14,076 nt of DNA from NCBI GenBank assembly GCA_903898215.1, contig CAIUEQ010000111.1, positions 1-14,076 of the forward strand, given 5' to 3'. Positions within the stretch are counted from its first letter, which is position 1. Every line of letters starts with the position of its first letter. The position numbers and the translations under genes are program-made. Origin of the DNA: an uncultured Bacteroidota bacterium. GTDB lineage: Bacteria > Bacteroidota > Bacteroidia > UKL13-3. This document shows, piece after piece, positions 8,781 to 14,076 of this stretch. The notes beneath the pieces were generated by a model. That model did no database searches, had not been told where the DNA came from, and saw only the letters and a list, made by a program, of their open reading frames with translations.

Positions 8781-9494
8781 ATGAAAAAAATATTTTCTAT
8801 CATTCTTTTGCTTGGGATATTAGCAACTTTTTTTGAGCAATGCAAACATGAATCCCCTGAACCAAAAAATGTTGTAATTACAATTGATACAACTCATAAA
8901 GACACTTCACATAAAACATTTCCTGACACAACTTATCATGCACCCAATACAGGTGATTCAACATGCTTCAATACACAAATATTACCATTAATAGTTTCAA
9001 ATTGTTCAATGAGCAACTGTCATGATGTAACTAGTCATCAAAAAGGTTATAACCTAACAAACTATACTAATATTTCAAGATATGGTTATCCTATTTACAG
9101 TTCATTAAATAAGGGAAGTATGCCAAAGGGGCGTCCAGCTTTTACTGCTGCTCAAAAAGCTGTTTTCCTGAAATGGTTAACTGAAGGAGCACACGATGTT
9201 GAATGTGATACAGTATCATGTGATACTTCAAACATTACCTATACAGCATCTATACTTCCAATTTTACAAAATTATTGCTTGGGTTGCCATACAACAACAT
9301 CTGCAAATTCATCAGGAGGGGGAATAATTCTAGACACTTATATTGCTGTAAAATCAAGCGCACAAACTGGTCATTTAATATGTTCAGTACAATGGACCGG
9401 AACTTGCTTTAAAATGCCAAAATCAGCATCACAACTTTCATCTTGCAACATTCATAAATTTACTATTTGGGTAAATAATAATTTCCCTCAATAA
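8781..9494 (+). CDS. Lipoprotein-like protein with two c-type heme motifs in tandem halves
   Basis: The protein has 237 residues. The N-terminus is a signal peptide with a probable but atypical lipobox 'FFEQC' (Cys21; Gln at -1 is unusual), followed by a Thr/Asp/His-rich linker (33-58). Two similar halves follow. Half one (61-141) has 'QILPLIVSNCSMSNCH', a CX4CH motif (Cys75, Cys80, His81), then 'YNLTNYTNI', 'GSMPKG' (Met114) and 'KAVFLKWL'. Half two (150-237) has 'SILPILQNYCLGCH', a classical CXXCH (Cys166, Cys169, His170), then 'IILDTYIAV', 'CFKMPKS' (Met212) and 'IHKFTIWV'. This is the pattern of c-type cytochrome domains with His/Met heme ligation, as in many Bacteroidota surface or periplasmic proteins. 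Electron transfer is the obvious guess, but no partner oxidoreductase is visible. It follows a terminator, so it starts a new unit, and the next gene lies 33 bp downstream. Confidence 0.8.
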   Translation: MKKIFSIILLLGILATFFEQCKHESPEPKNVVITIDTTHKDTSHKTFPDTTYHAPNTGDSTCFNTQILPLIVSNCSMSNCHDVTSHQKGYNLTNYTNISRYGYPIYSSLNKGSMPKGRPAFTAAQKAVFLKWLTEGAHDVECDTVSCDTSNITYTASILPILQNYCLGCHTTTSANSSGGGIILDTYIAVKSSAQTGHLICSVQWTGTCFKMPKSASQLSSCNIHKFTIWVNNNFPQ

Positions 9495-9527
9495 CATTTT
9501 TATCACTTCAAATAAATTATATTAAGA

Positions 9528-10745
9528 ATGTCATTTATAAATTGCTTTATACTATCAACTTTTCTTTTTCTTCAAACTTTTTCAACACTTGCTCAAAGTG
9601 GTTGCACTGATCCACATGCAACAAATTATAATCCTGGAGCAAAATTAAATGATGGTTCCTGCGTTTACCCGACAACACATTTCGAACCGATTATTAAAGG
9701 TGAATTTCCGAATACAATCATTAGCGAGTCATCAGGACTAGTTTGGACTAACGGAAAATTATGGACGCATAATGATAGCGGAAATCCAAATGAAATTTAT
9801 AGCATTGATACTGCCAACGGAAATATTTTGCAAACGGTAACAATTGATAATTTTCCTAACACCGATTGGGAAGATATTGCTGCTGATAGTAATTTTATTT
9901 ACATAGGAAATTTTGGAAATAATAATGGAAATAGAACAGACCTAAAAATATTGAAGGTAGCAAAATCGGATATTACAACTAACTCAATAGTTCATTTAAA
10001 TGCCCAAGCCATTTCATTTTCCTATTCTGACCAAACAGTTTTTACTTCAAGCAGTTCTCATAATTTTGATTGCGAATCGCTAATTTCAATAAAAGATTCT
10101 TTATACATTTTTACTAAAGATAGAGGTGATCTTCAAACACGTGTATACAAATTACCAAAAATTCCTGGTACATATATAATATCACCTTACACAAGTTTTA
10201 ATGTAAATGGTTTAATAACAGGAGCTGATTATAACCCGCAAACAAAAGAAATTGCTTTGATTGGATATTTTAGCGGACATGCAAATTCATTCATGTGGTT
10301 TTTGAGCGATTTTCAAGGTGATATGTTCTTCTCAGGAAATAAACGTACAATAGAAATCGGTAATGGAAGTGAATGGCAAACCGAAGGAATATGTTATTTT
10401 TCGAATGATCGATTTTTAGTTTCGTGCGAAAATGGAGGAACATTTAGTTCATCTTTTTTTACTGGAAATAAAGTTTGGTTAAACAAAACAACCGGAATTG
10501 ATAATATTAAAAATGAAATTTGCAACATTTCTCCTAACCCTGTAAATAATGAAATGTTAATTAATAATTTGCTAAACCTTACTGGTTATATCTTTACAGA
10601 TGTTTTAGGTTGTAAAATAAAATCTGATCGTTTAATATTTGGAAAAAATTTTATAAATATTTCAAGTTTTAAAGATGGCACATATTTTCTCTATTTGCAA
10701 AGAGAGAAGGATATTTACCAGATATTGAAAGTGATTAAAAATTAA
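9528..10745 (+). CDS. Secreted beta-propeller-like protein with GCTDP motif and T9SS sorting domain
   Basis: The protein has 405 residues. Residues 1-23 are a signal peptide ending 'STLAQ'. Residues 25-46 form a short module common in Bacteroidota secreted proteins ('GCTDPHATNYNPGAKLNDGS', closed by Cys-Val-Tyr), whose two Cys may form a disulfide. The body (about 55-310) reads like a beta-propeller: 'ESSGLVWTNGKLWTHNDSGN', 'IYSIDTANGNILQTVTI', 'DWEDIAADSNFIYIGNFGNN', then 'GADYNPQTKEIALIGY' and 'EGICYFSNDRFLVSCE'. Residues about 330-405 are a T9SS type A sorting domain ('ICNISPNPVNNEMLI', 'SSFKDGTYFLYLQ'). It is therefore exported and probably surface-attached. It is likely co-transcribed with the heme-motif gene 33 bp upstream. 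The propeller family shares 'SGL', 'NDSG' and 'DWEDIA' landmarks with proteins annotated only as hypothetical; I assign no enzyme activity. Confidence 0.82.
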   Translation: MSFINCFILSTFLFLQTFSTLAQSGCTDPHATNYNPGAKLNDGSCVYPTTHFEPIIKGEFPNTIISESSGLVWTNGKLWTHNDSGNPNEIYSIDTANGNILQTVTIDNFPNTDWEDIAADSNFIYIGNFGNNNGNRTDLKILKVAKSDITTNSIVHLNAQAISFSYSDQTVFTSSSSHNFDCESLISIKDSLYIFTKDRGDLQTRVYKLPKIPGTYIISPYTSFNVNGLITGADYNPQTKEIALIGYFSGHANSFMWFLSDFQGDMFFSGNKRTIEIGNGSEWQTEGICYFSNDRFLVSCENGGTFSSSFFTGNKVWLNKTTGIDNIKNEICNISPNPVNNEMLINNLLNLTGYIFTDVLGCKIKSDRLIFGKNFINISSFKDGTYFLYLQREKDIYQILKVIKN

Positions 10746-10803
10746 TTATTATTAAGATAATTTTCTTATCAATTATTGTATTTTTTTTACTTTTGAAGCA
10801 TAA

Positions 10804-11067
10804 ATTAAATTTATTATTGCCATTTGCAGATGTAAAGACGAAAAGCACCAACCTAAAGGTAAAAAGCATAACTATAAGTTTTATGCATTTCCTGTTGGAG
10901 ATGAAAACTCATCATCAATTTGTGGAAGACGTAAATGTAAAAACCCTGGTTTAATATATTTGACTAAATCAGAACACATTGATTTTACCAAAGGTGAAAG
11001 AATTTTCAGTTTTGAATCAAACACTTCTAAGGTAAAGCTTGAAGATAAAGCGCCTGTTAAATTTTGA
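10804..11067 (+). CDS. Small Cys-containing protein, non-ATG start or truncated 5' end
   Basis: A plus-strand frame follows an in-frame TAA at 10801-10803 and ends at TGA 11067. It has no ATG, GTG or TTG near its beginning; the only early candidates are ATT codons (10804, 10813, 10816, 10822). Read from 10804 it gives 87 residues with Cys8, Cys10, Cys40 and Cys45 ('ICRCKDEKH' and 'SSICGRRKCKNPGLIYL'), then 'KGERIFSFESNTSKVKL'. The spaced Cys pairs suggest a zinc ribbon, and the sequence resembles small uncharacterised bacterial proteins with 'ICG..GC.NPG..WLT..E' and 'G.R.F...TN..KV'; that resemblance is from memory and unverified. It could be a real gene using ATT, a gene that lost its start, or a gene with a sequencing error. 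It is convergent with the YncE-like gene, ending 24 bp from that gene's stop. The frame in the opposite direction here looks like a shadow. Confidence 0.5.
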   Translation: MKFIIAICRCKDEKHQPKGKKHNYKFYAFPVGDENSSSICGRRKCKNPGLIYLTKSEHIDFTKGERIFSFESNTSKVKLEDKAPVKF

Positions 11068-11091
11068 CATAAGCTTAATCTATCATAAAAG

Positions 11092-12123
11092 TTATTTCTT
11101 TTCAACAACTAAAACTCCAAAAGTATTTGGCATAATAGGGACTTTAGGTTTTGGATGTTCATCTGTTACAGGTGGCATTTCTCCAAGCTCAGCAACTGAT
11201 AAAAACAATTGATGCGTTTTATTATTTAGCGAAATAGTTTTGGCTCCTTTTTGTGTGGTGATTGTTTCCAAAACCCTAAAAGTATTTTCATTTTCTTCAT
11301 TGATAACTGTGATTGTACCTTCACCATTTGAAGTAAATATATTTTTTCTTTGAGCATCAAAAACCAATCCGTCACAATGATCTCCGATTGTTAAAGTAGT
11401 AATCACTTTTCCATTTTGAGCATCTGTTACTACCATTAATTTATTTCCACAAACAGAAAATAACCGATGGTTTTTATTATCAATTGCCAAACCGGTTGGC
11501 TCATCACCGGGTAGAATGCTCCAGGTATTTTCAATAGCAAAAGTCTTTGAATTGATGACTGCAATTTCATTTTTATTTTCGATGTTCACATAAACTAAAC
11601 CGTTATTATTTGATACCGAAAATTCAGGTTTTCCACTAAGTGATATAGTTGAAATTACTTTATCTGTATTTGCATCAATTACTGTTGCATTGTTTGTTCG
11701 TCCATTAAAAACAAAAACTTTTTGCGAAAAATTATCAAACAAAATTGCATCGGGATTTATTCCTGTAACTTTAACTTTTGAAATTATTTGCAACGTTTTT
11801 AAATTGAAAATAGTTACTGAGGTATCTCTCCCATTACTCACATATCCCTTGTTTAAATTTTCGGCTAAAGCAATTCCGTGCACGCCTTTAGTTTCTTCAA
11901 TGATGCCAACAACTTTTTTATCTTTTGTATCAACAACATTTACAACAGTTCCATGTGAAACAAATAAACGATTAGTATTTTCATCAACAGCCATGTAATC
12001 CCAACCTCCATTTCCTTCAATATTTATTTTAGAAATCTTGTATGATGAATTTATTTGCTGAGCACTTACAGAATAAATTCCGCTTAGGAGGATTGCTAAT
12101 GTTGTTAGATGATTTTTTTTCAC
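11092..12123 (-). CDS. YncE-like periplasmic seven-bladed beta-propeller (YVTN-type repeats)
   Basis: The protein has 343 residues and begins at a GTG (12123-12121); no ATG lies near the start, and the GTG directly begins a good signal peptide (residues 1-21, 'KKNHLTTLAILLSGIYSVSA'). Seven repeats of about 40 residues follow the blade pattern 'N.LFVS.G..V.VVD...KKVVG', seen in 'NRLFVSHGTVVNVVD', 'KGYVSNGRDTSVTIF', 'KVFVFNGRTNNATVID', 'LVYVNIENKNEIAVIN', 'HRLFSVCGNKLMVVTD', 'KNIFTSNGEGTITVIN' and a last blade. The last blade carries an insert rich in Pro, Lys and acidic residues ('GEMPPVTDEHPKPKVPIMP') before 'FGVLVVEKK'. The length fits a complete single-domain propeller. There is no T9SS tail and no lipobox, so it should stay in the periplasm. 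The E. coli homologue YncE is a periplasmic propeller encoded beside a TonB receptor (YncD); here the receptor is 4 kb away, so the link is only suggestive. Confidence 0.85.
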   Translation of the reverse strand: MKKNHLTTLAILLSGIYSVSAQQINSSYKISKINIEGNGGWDYMAVDENTNRLFVSHGTVVNVVDTKDKKVVGIIEETKGVHGIALAENLNKGYVSNGRDTSVTIFNLKTLQIISKVKVTGINPDAILFDNFSQKVFVFNGRTNNATVIDANTDKVISTISLSGKPEFSVSNNNGLVYVNIENKNEIAVINSKTFAIENTWSILPGDEPTGLAIDNKNHRLFSVCGNKLMVVTDAQNGKVITTLTIGDHCDGLVFDAQRKNIFTSNGEGTITVINEENENTFRVLETITTQKGAKTISLNNKTHQLFLSVAELGEMPPVTDEHPKPKVPIMPNTFGVLVVEKK

Positions 12124-12258
12124 TTAATTGTTATTAAAAATATGGATAACAATATTAATGATTAAAGTTCCATTTTATAGATGGGTTTTTGTTATTAAAT
12201 CATTATTTAAAGATTGATTTTAAGAATTTTACCACCACATTTTTTTGTAAAATGCAAG

Positions 12259-12290
12259 TATAAAGTGACATTTATAGTTATAAAGTGGCA
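12259..12290 (+). repeat. Short direct repeat, two 12-mers with 20-bp period
   Basis: TATAAAGTGACA at 12259-12270 and TATAAAGTGGCA at 12279-12290 differ at one base and are spaced 20 bp start to start. They sit about 140 bp upstream of the GTG start of the YncE-like gene, so they could be operator half-sites or the end repeats of a lost mobile element. Confidence 0.5.
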
Positions 12291-12412
12291 GCTGGAGTTC
12301 ACGCTAAAACCATGGAAATAGTTGTTGTTTAATAAAAAGCATTTTAATGTTTACAACTCAAGTGGTCGCCATTTTTTTTTAATACTGGACGACAGGTTTT
12401 GTTTCTGTTTTT

Positions 12413-12592
12413 TTGCAAATTGAATATTTAAAAAAAATTAAATACAACGATTTTCTAAAAGCAATCAACAATTCACAAATGGAAGAAAAAGTGATCTCAA
12501 CAATTTTAAGAAAATTCGAAAAATCATTTACAAAATTGAATGCATTTATTGACATCAATTATATTACACACGCGATTAAAACGGGGTACTAA
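12413..12592 (+). CDS. Possible small ORF or gene relic, unrecognised
   Basis: A frame is open from just after the TAA at 12380-12382 to the TAA at 12590-12592. From the TTG at 12413 it encodes 59 residues, or 37 from the ATG at 12479. The product is Lys- and Ile-rich and looks helical ('LKKIKYNDFLKAINNSQ', 'ISTILRKFEKSFTKLNAF'), with no signal peptide. It matches nothing I recognise. Given the repeats just upstream it may be a fragment of a transposon gene or a chance frame. Confidence 0.2.
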   Translation: MQIEYLKKIKYNDFLKAINNSQMEEKVISTILRKFEKSFTKLNAFIDINYITHAIKTGY

Positions 12593-12658
12593 AAATTTGG
12601 AATTCCTACAAGGGTCTTAACTTTTTGTCCACTCAAAAGTAAAGGCTCCAGTTCTAGG

Positions 12659-13384
12659 TTATTTACTTACAGTAAACTTACCAGATTTGATCAGTTGTCC
12701 GTCTTGGGCCTTGATCTGATACAAATAAATTCCATTACTATAATTGTTCAGGTTGATTTGCGATTCGCCAAATGATGTACCTACATTTTCAATTAACTTC
12801 CCAGTTATATCCATTACTGAAATTGATTTTGCAAGATTGCCTTCAATTGCAAAGTTGATCACGTCTTTCGCAGGATTTGGAAATACTTTTACCGAATTTG
12901 AAATTGCTGCCATATCATTAATCCCTGCATTTACGGTCATTGTTACCTGATTGCATGAAGAATTATTTACTATATTTACATCAACATTTCCACCATTCTG
13001 CAAATAAGCTACAGCACAAATAGAAGCTCCTGAGAATGTAGTTATATTAAATGGCAATGAAGGCGTAACTGTAAAATCCAGAACACCATTTGTAGCAACC
13101 GCACCATGGCTAATGTTCGCTCCCCATCTAATACCGGCAGTTCCATTTACTGTATGTGTTATTGGAACAAGAGATCCATTCTGATTGAAACACATGATAA
13201 CAAAAATCGTGTCTTGTGCGGTAAGTGCTGGTCCAAGATTTACTATTTTACCTGACGGACTCACTGGAATACCATTAATAATTGCTGAATATGGAGTTGG
13301 GGTAGTCAATGTAGTACTGATGTCTTTTTGAGCAAATACTGCTGTTGTAACAAAAACACTCATTATAAGTAATAATTTTTTCAT
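12659..13384 (-). CDS. Small secreted protein with T9SS type A sorting domain
   Basis: I start this at the ATG at 13384 (241 residues), because it directly begins a clean signal peptide ('MKKLLLIMSVFVTTAVFA', cleaved before Gln19). The frame extends to another ATG at 13432, but that would put 16 mostly basic residues in front of it. The middle (about 20-155) is a beta-rich region of unknown function ('YSAIINGIPVSPSGKIVNLG', 'QDTIFVIMCFNQNG', 'SGASICAVAYLQNGG') with three Cys. Residues about 160-241 are the T9SS sorting domain ('VKVFPNPAKDVINFAI', 'SISVMDITGKLIENV', 'LNNYSNGIYLYQIKAQDGQL', 'SGKFTVSK'). The protein is exported by the type IX system and probably surface-bound. It stands alone between a gene-poor gap and the integration site, so the context gives no function. 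Confidence 0.85.
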   Translation of the reverse strand: MKKLLLIMSVFVTTAVFAQKDISTTLTTPTPYSAIINGIPVSPSGKIVNLGPALTAQDTIFVIMCFNQNGSLVPITHTVNGTAGIRWGANISHGAVATNGVLDFTVTPSLPFNITTFSGASICAVAYLQNGGNVDVNIVNNSSCNQVTMTVNAGINDMAAISNSVKVFPNPAKDVINFAIEGNLAKSISVMDITGKLIENVGTSFGESQINLNNYSNGIYLYQIKAQDGQLIKSGKFTVSK

Positions 13385-13432
13385 CTTTATTTTAATTAAG
13401 GTCTTTCTACAAATATTAGGAAATAGTTTCAT

Positions 13433-13564
13433 GTAAAAAATTATTTTCCCCTCTTATCCACATGATAATGTTGCCTTACTATTTTCCATTTCGCTTCGCC
13501 AACAATTTCCTGTAACGTTTTCAATCAGCATCTTTTATTTACCTTACTGACTTCAGTTCGCTTT
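13433..13564. other. Gap upstream of the small T9SS gene, nothing recognised
   Basis: This stretch should include the promoter of the T9SS cargo gene. A TAATATTTG on the minus strand upstream of its start resembles a -7 box with one extra base, which is too weak to call. The rest may be the washed-out continuation of the recombinase relic to its right, but no frame can be followed. Confidence 0.3.
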
Positions 13565-13782
13565 TCATTGTTCCTTTATCACGCTTAACAGAAAAAGAGC
13601 TTCATGCCTTTCTTTATCAGTTTTAAAATAATTAATGCTGCCGGTTTTTTTTTCCGTTCGAAGATTCCTGTTGTTGGATTAAGATAATAATAGGAAATGA
13701 ACCAGGGTTTAGATAAATCCCCGATTAAGTAATGCGCATGCAAATTTTTGTTGTTGTTAATTTTTGTTGTTTTTGTAAATAG
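13565..13782 (-). pseudogene. Relic of a tyrosine recombinase/integrase N-terminal region, frameshifted
   Basis: On the minus strand a frame open from 13782 (after a TAG) to the TAA at 13585 encodes 'TKINNNKNLHAHYLIGDLSK' and continues 'PWFISYYYLNPTTGIFERKK'. This matches the N-terminal arm-binding region of Bacteroidota phage-type integrases, where 'DLSKRWYI.Y...NP.TGK.ER' is typical. The expected continuation appears in the next frame as 'GSINYFKTDKERHEALFLLS', then 'VIKEQ' and a TGA at 13565, resembling the usual 'GIN.FKTK.ER...L'. The switch falls at a run of nine T (13645-13653); one extra base would join the two frames. No ATG is present and the core and catalytic domains are absent, so the gene is dead even without the frameshift. 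Its position next to a tRNA end fits a remnant of an earlier integration. The family call rests on remembered motifs. Confidence 0.6.
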
Positions 13783-13850
13783 CTACCAACCTATTCACAA
13801 AACATAACTCCCGCACCTTTAAAACTTGCTGTCTCACTTTTGTCAGACTT

Positions 13851-13886
13851 AAAACAAAAAGAGGTCTACAATTTCTTGAAGACCTC
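13851..13886 (-). terminator. Rho-independent terminator of the tRNA transcript
   Basis: A 7-bp stem (13880-13886 with 13861-13867, arms GAGGTCT and AGACCTC) with a 12-nt loop is followed on the minus strand by TTTTTGTTTT (13860-13851). It lies just beyond the CCA end of the tRNA remnant in the tRNA's direction, so it looks like that tRNA gene's original terminator. This suggests the left side of the junction is the chromosomal side. Confidence 0.7.
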
Positions 13887-13895
13887 AGTGTTTAT

Positions 13896-13942
13896 TGGTT
13901 GCGGAGACAGGACTCGAACCTGTGACCTTTGGGTTATGAGCC
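13896..13942 (-). tRNA. 3' half of an initiator tRNA-Met (CAU), 5' half missing; likely attachment site
   Basis: Read on the minus strand this is a tRNA from the anticodon stem to the encoded CCA: CTCATAA loop with CAU anticodon (13938-13936), 3' stem strand CCCAA, variable AGGTC, a perfect 5-bp T-stem (13919-13923 with 13907-13911) around TTCGAGT, acceptor 3' strand CTCCGCA, discriminator A and CCA (13898-13896). A72 and the CCC of the anticodon stem are hallmarks of initiator tRNA. The match stops at 13942: the 5' stem strand reads CTTGG instead of TTGGG, and no D-arm or TGCGGAG/CGCGGAG acceptor strand lies upstream. The fragment is not a working tRNA. The shape fits the crossover segment of an element integrated at this tRNA, with an intact copy expected at the other end. 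Confidence 0.75.
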
Positions 13943-14012
13943 AAGCAACGACTTTCAATAATCTGACTATCAGAGAACTAATTATACATATTTGAATGAT
14001 TTTACCCTCTTT

Positions 14013-14030
14013 TGGCGCACTTGTGGCGCA
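14013..14030 (+). repeat. Two TGGCGCA direct repeats, 11-bp period (putative integrase arm-type sites)
   Basis: TGGCGCA occurs at 14013-14019 and 14024-14030, one helical turn apart, within an otherwise AT-rich stretch about 70 bp from the tRNA break. Paired short direct repeats beside a tRNA attachment site are typical arm-binding sites for a tyrosine recombinase. Bases 14031-14076 hold no long frame; an integrase gene on the plus strand could begin just past the edge. Confidence 0.5.
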
Positions 14031-14076
14031 GCAAATTGAGCATTTATTGTAAAATCATGTCAAATGTAGTTTAATA

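Larger units (their letters stand above)
12124..12658. other. 535-bp gap without a clear gene; possible decayed insertion
   Basis: Bases 12124-12250 probably hold the promoter of the YncE-like gene, but no consensus copy is clear. Bases 12259-12290 contain two near-identical 12-mers. Further right, AGTGGTCGCCA (12360-12370) and ACTGGACGACA (about 12384-12394) match at 8 of 11 positions, separated by a T run. A plus-strand frame open from 12383 to 12592 follows. Multiple short imperfect repeats followed by a broken frame could be the end of a decayed insertion sequence, but I could not identify a family. Confidence 0.35.

Noticed and set aside
10753..10790. Terminator after the propeller gene
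   Set aside because: GATAA/TTATC gives only a 5-bp A/T-rich stem well before a T run; too weak to call, although some terminator is expected here.
10881..11108. Minus-strand frame of 75 codons
   Set aside because: It overlaps the end of the YncE-like gene and mirrors the plus-strand frame 10804-11067, whose Cys pattern looks protein-like. The plus frame is the better candidate.
13896..13972. A complete functional tRNA
   Set aside because: The 5' half cannot be found: there is no D-arm, no acceptor 5' strand, and the anticodon stem has mismatches. Only the 3' half is real.
1..14076. CRISPR array, toxin-antitoxin pair or phage-defence system
   Set aside because: No regularly spaced repeats, no paired small genes and no defence-type enzymes were seen on either strand.

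Overview
The window is AT-rich DNA from a member of the Bacteroidota, probably a free-living or environmental lineage. The evidence is several secreted proteins with type IX secretion (T9SS) type A C-terminal sorting domains, a TonB-dependent receptor with an N-terminal carboxypeptidase-like domain, lipoproteins of Bacteroidota style, a promoter matching the Bacteroidota TTG/TAnnTTTG consensus, and A-rich leaders without Shine-Dalgarno sites. Almost everything encoded here acts outside the cytoplasm.

Left part (1-4078, minus strand): a very large open frame runs off the left edge (start at 2555, 851 codons visible). It encodes a modular secreted protein with an OB-fold-like region, two fibronectin-like repeats and a duplicated N-terminal module. 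Upstream of it, in the same direction, lies a secreted endonuclease/exonuclease/phosphatase (EEP) family protein (2681-4078) with a T9SS tail and a Lys where the family's metal-binding Glu is expected. The pair resembles a split version of single-chain extracellular nucleases that combine OB-fold and EEP domains.

Middle (4308-10745, plus strand): a TonB-dependent receptor and a parallel beta-helix lipoprotein 33 bp apart form a likely two-gene operon, closed by a 40-bp perfect palindromic terminator. A second pair follows: a lipoprotein-like protein with two c-type heme motifs in duplicated halves, and a secreted beta-propeller-like protein with a T9SS tail.

Right part (10804-14076): a small Cys-containing protein frame with no ATG start (10804-11067, plus), a periplasmic YncE-like beta-propeller (11092-12123, minus), a 535-bp gene-poor gap that may hold a decayed insertion, and a small T9SS cargo protein (12659-13384, minus). 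The last 640 bp look like a mobile-element junction: a frameshifted relic of a tyrosine recombinase N-terminus, a terminator, the 3' half of an initiator tRNA cut in the anticodon stem, and two TGGCGCA repeats 11 bp apart that look like integrase arm sites. The body of that element, with its integrase, probably lies beyond the right edge.

Taken together the window is mostly a cell-surface and secretion locus (nuclease-like, receptor, surface lipoproteins, propellers) next to a tRNA integration site. A shared role in scavenging extracellular polymers or nutrients is plausible but is inference. I see no CRISPR array, rRNA gene or recognisable defence system.
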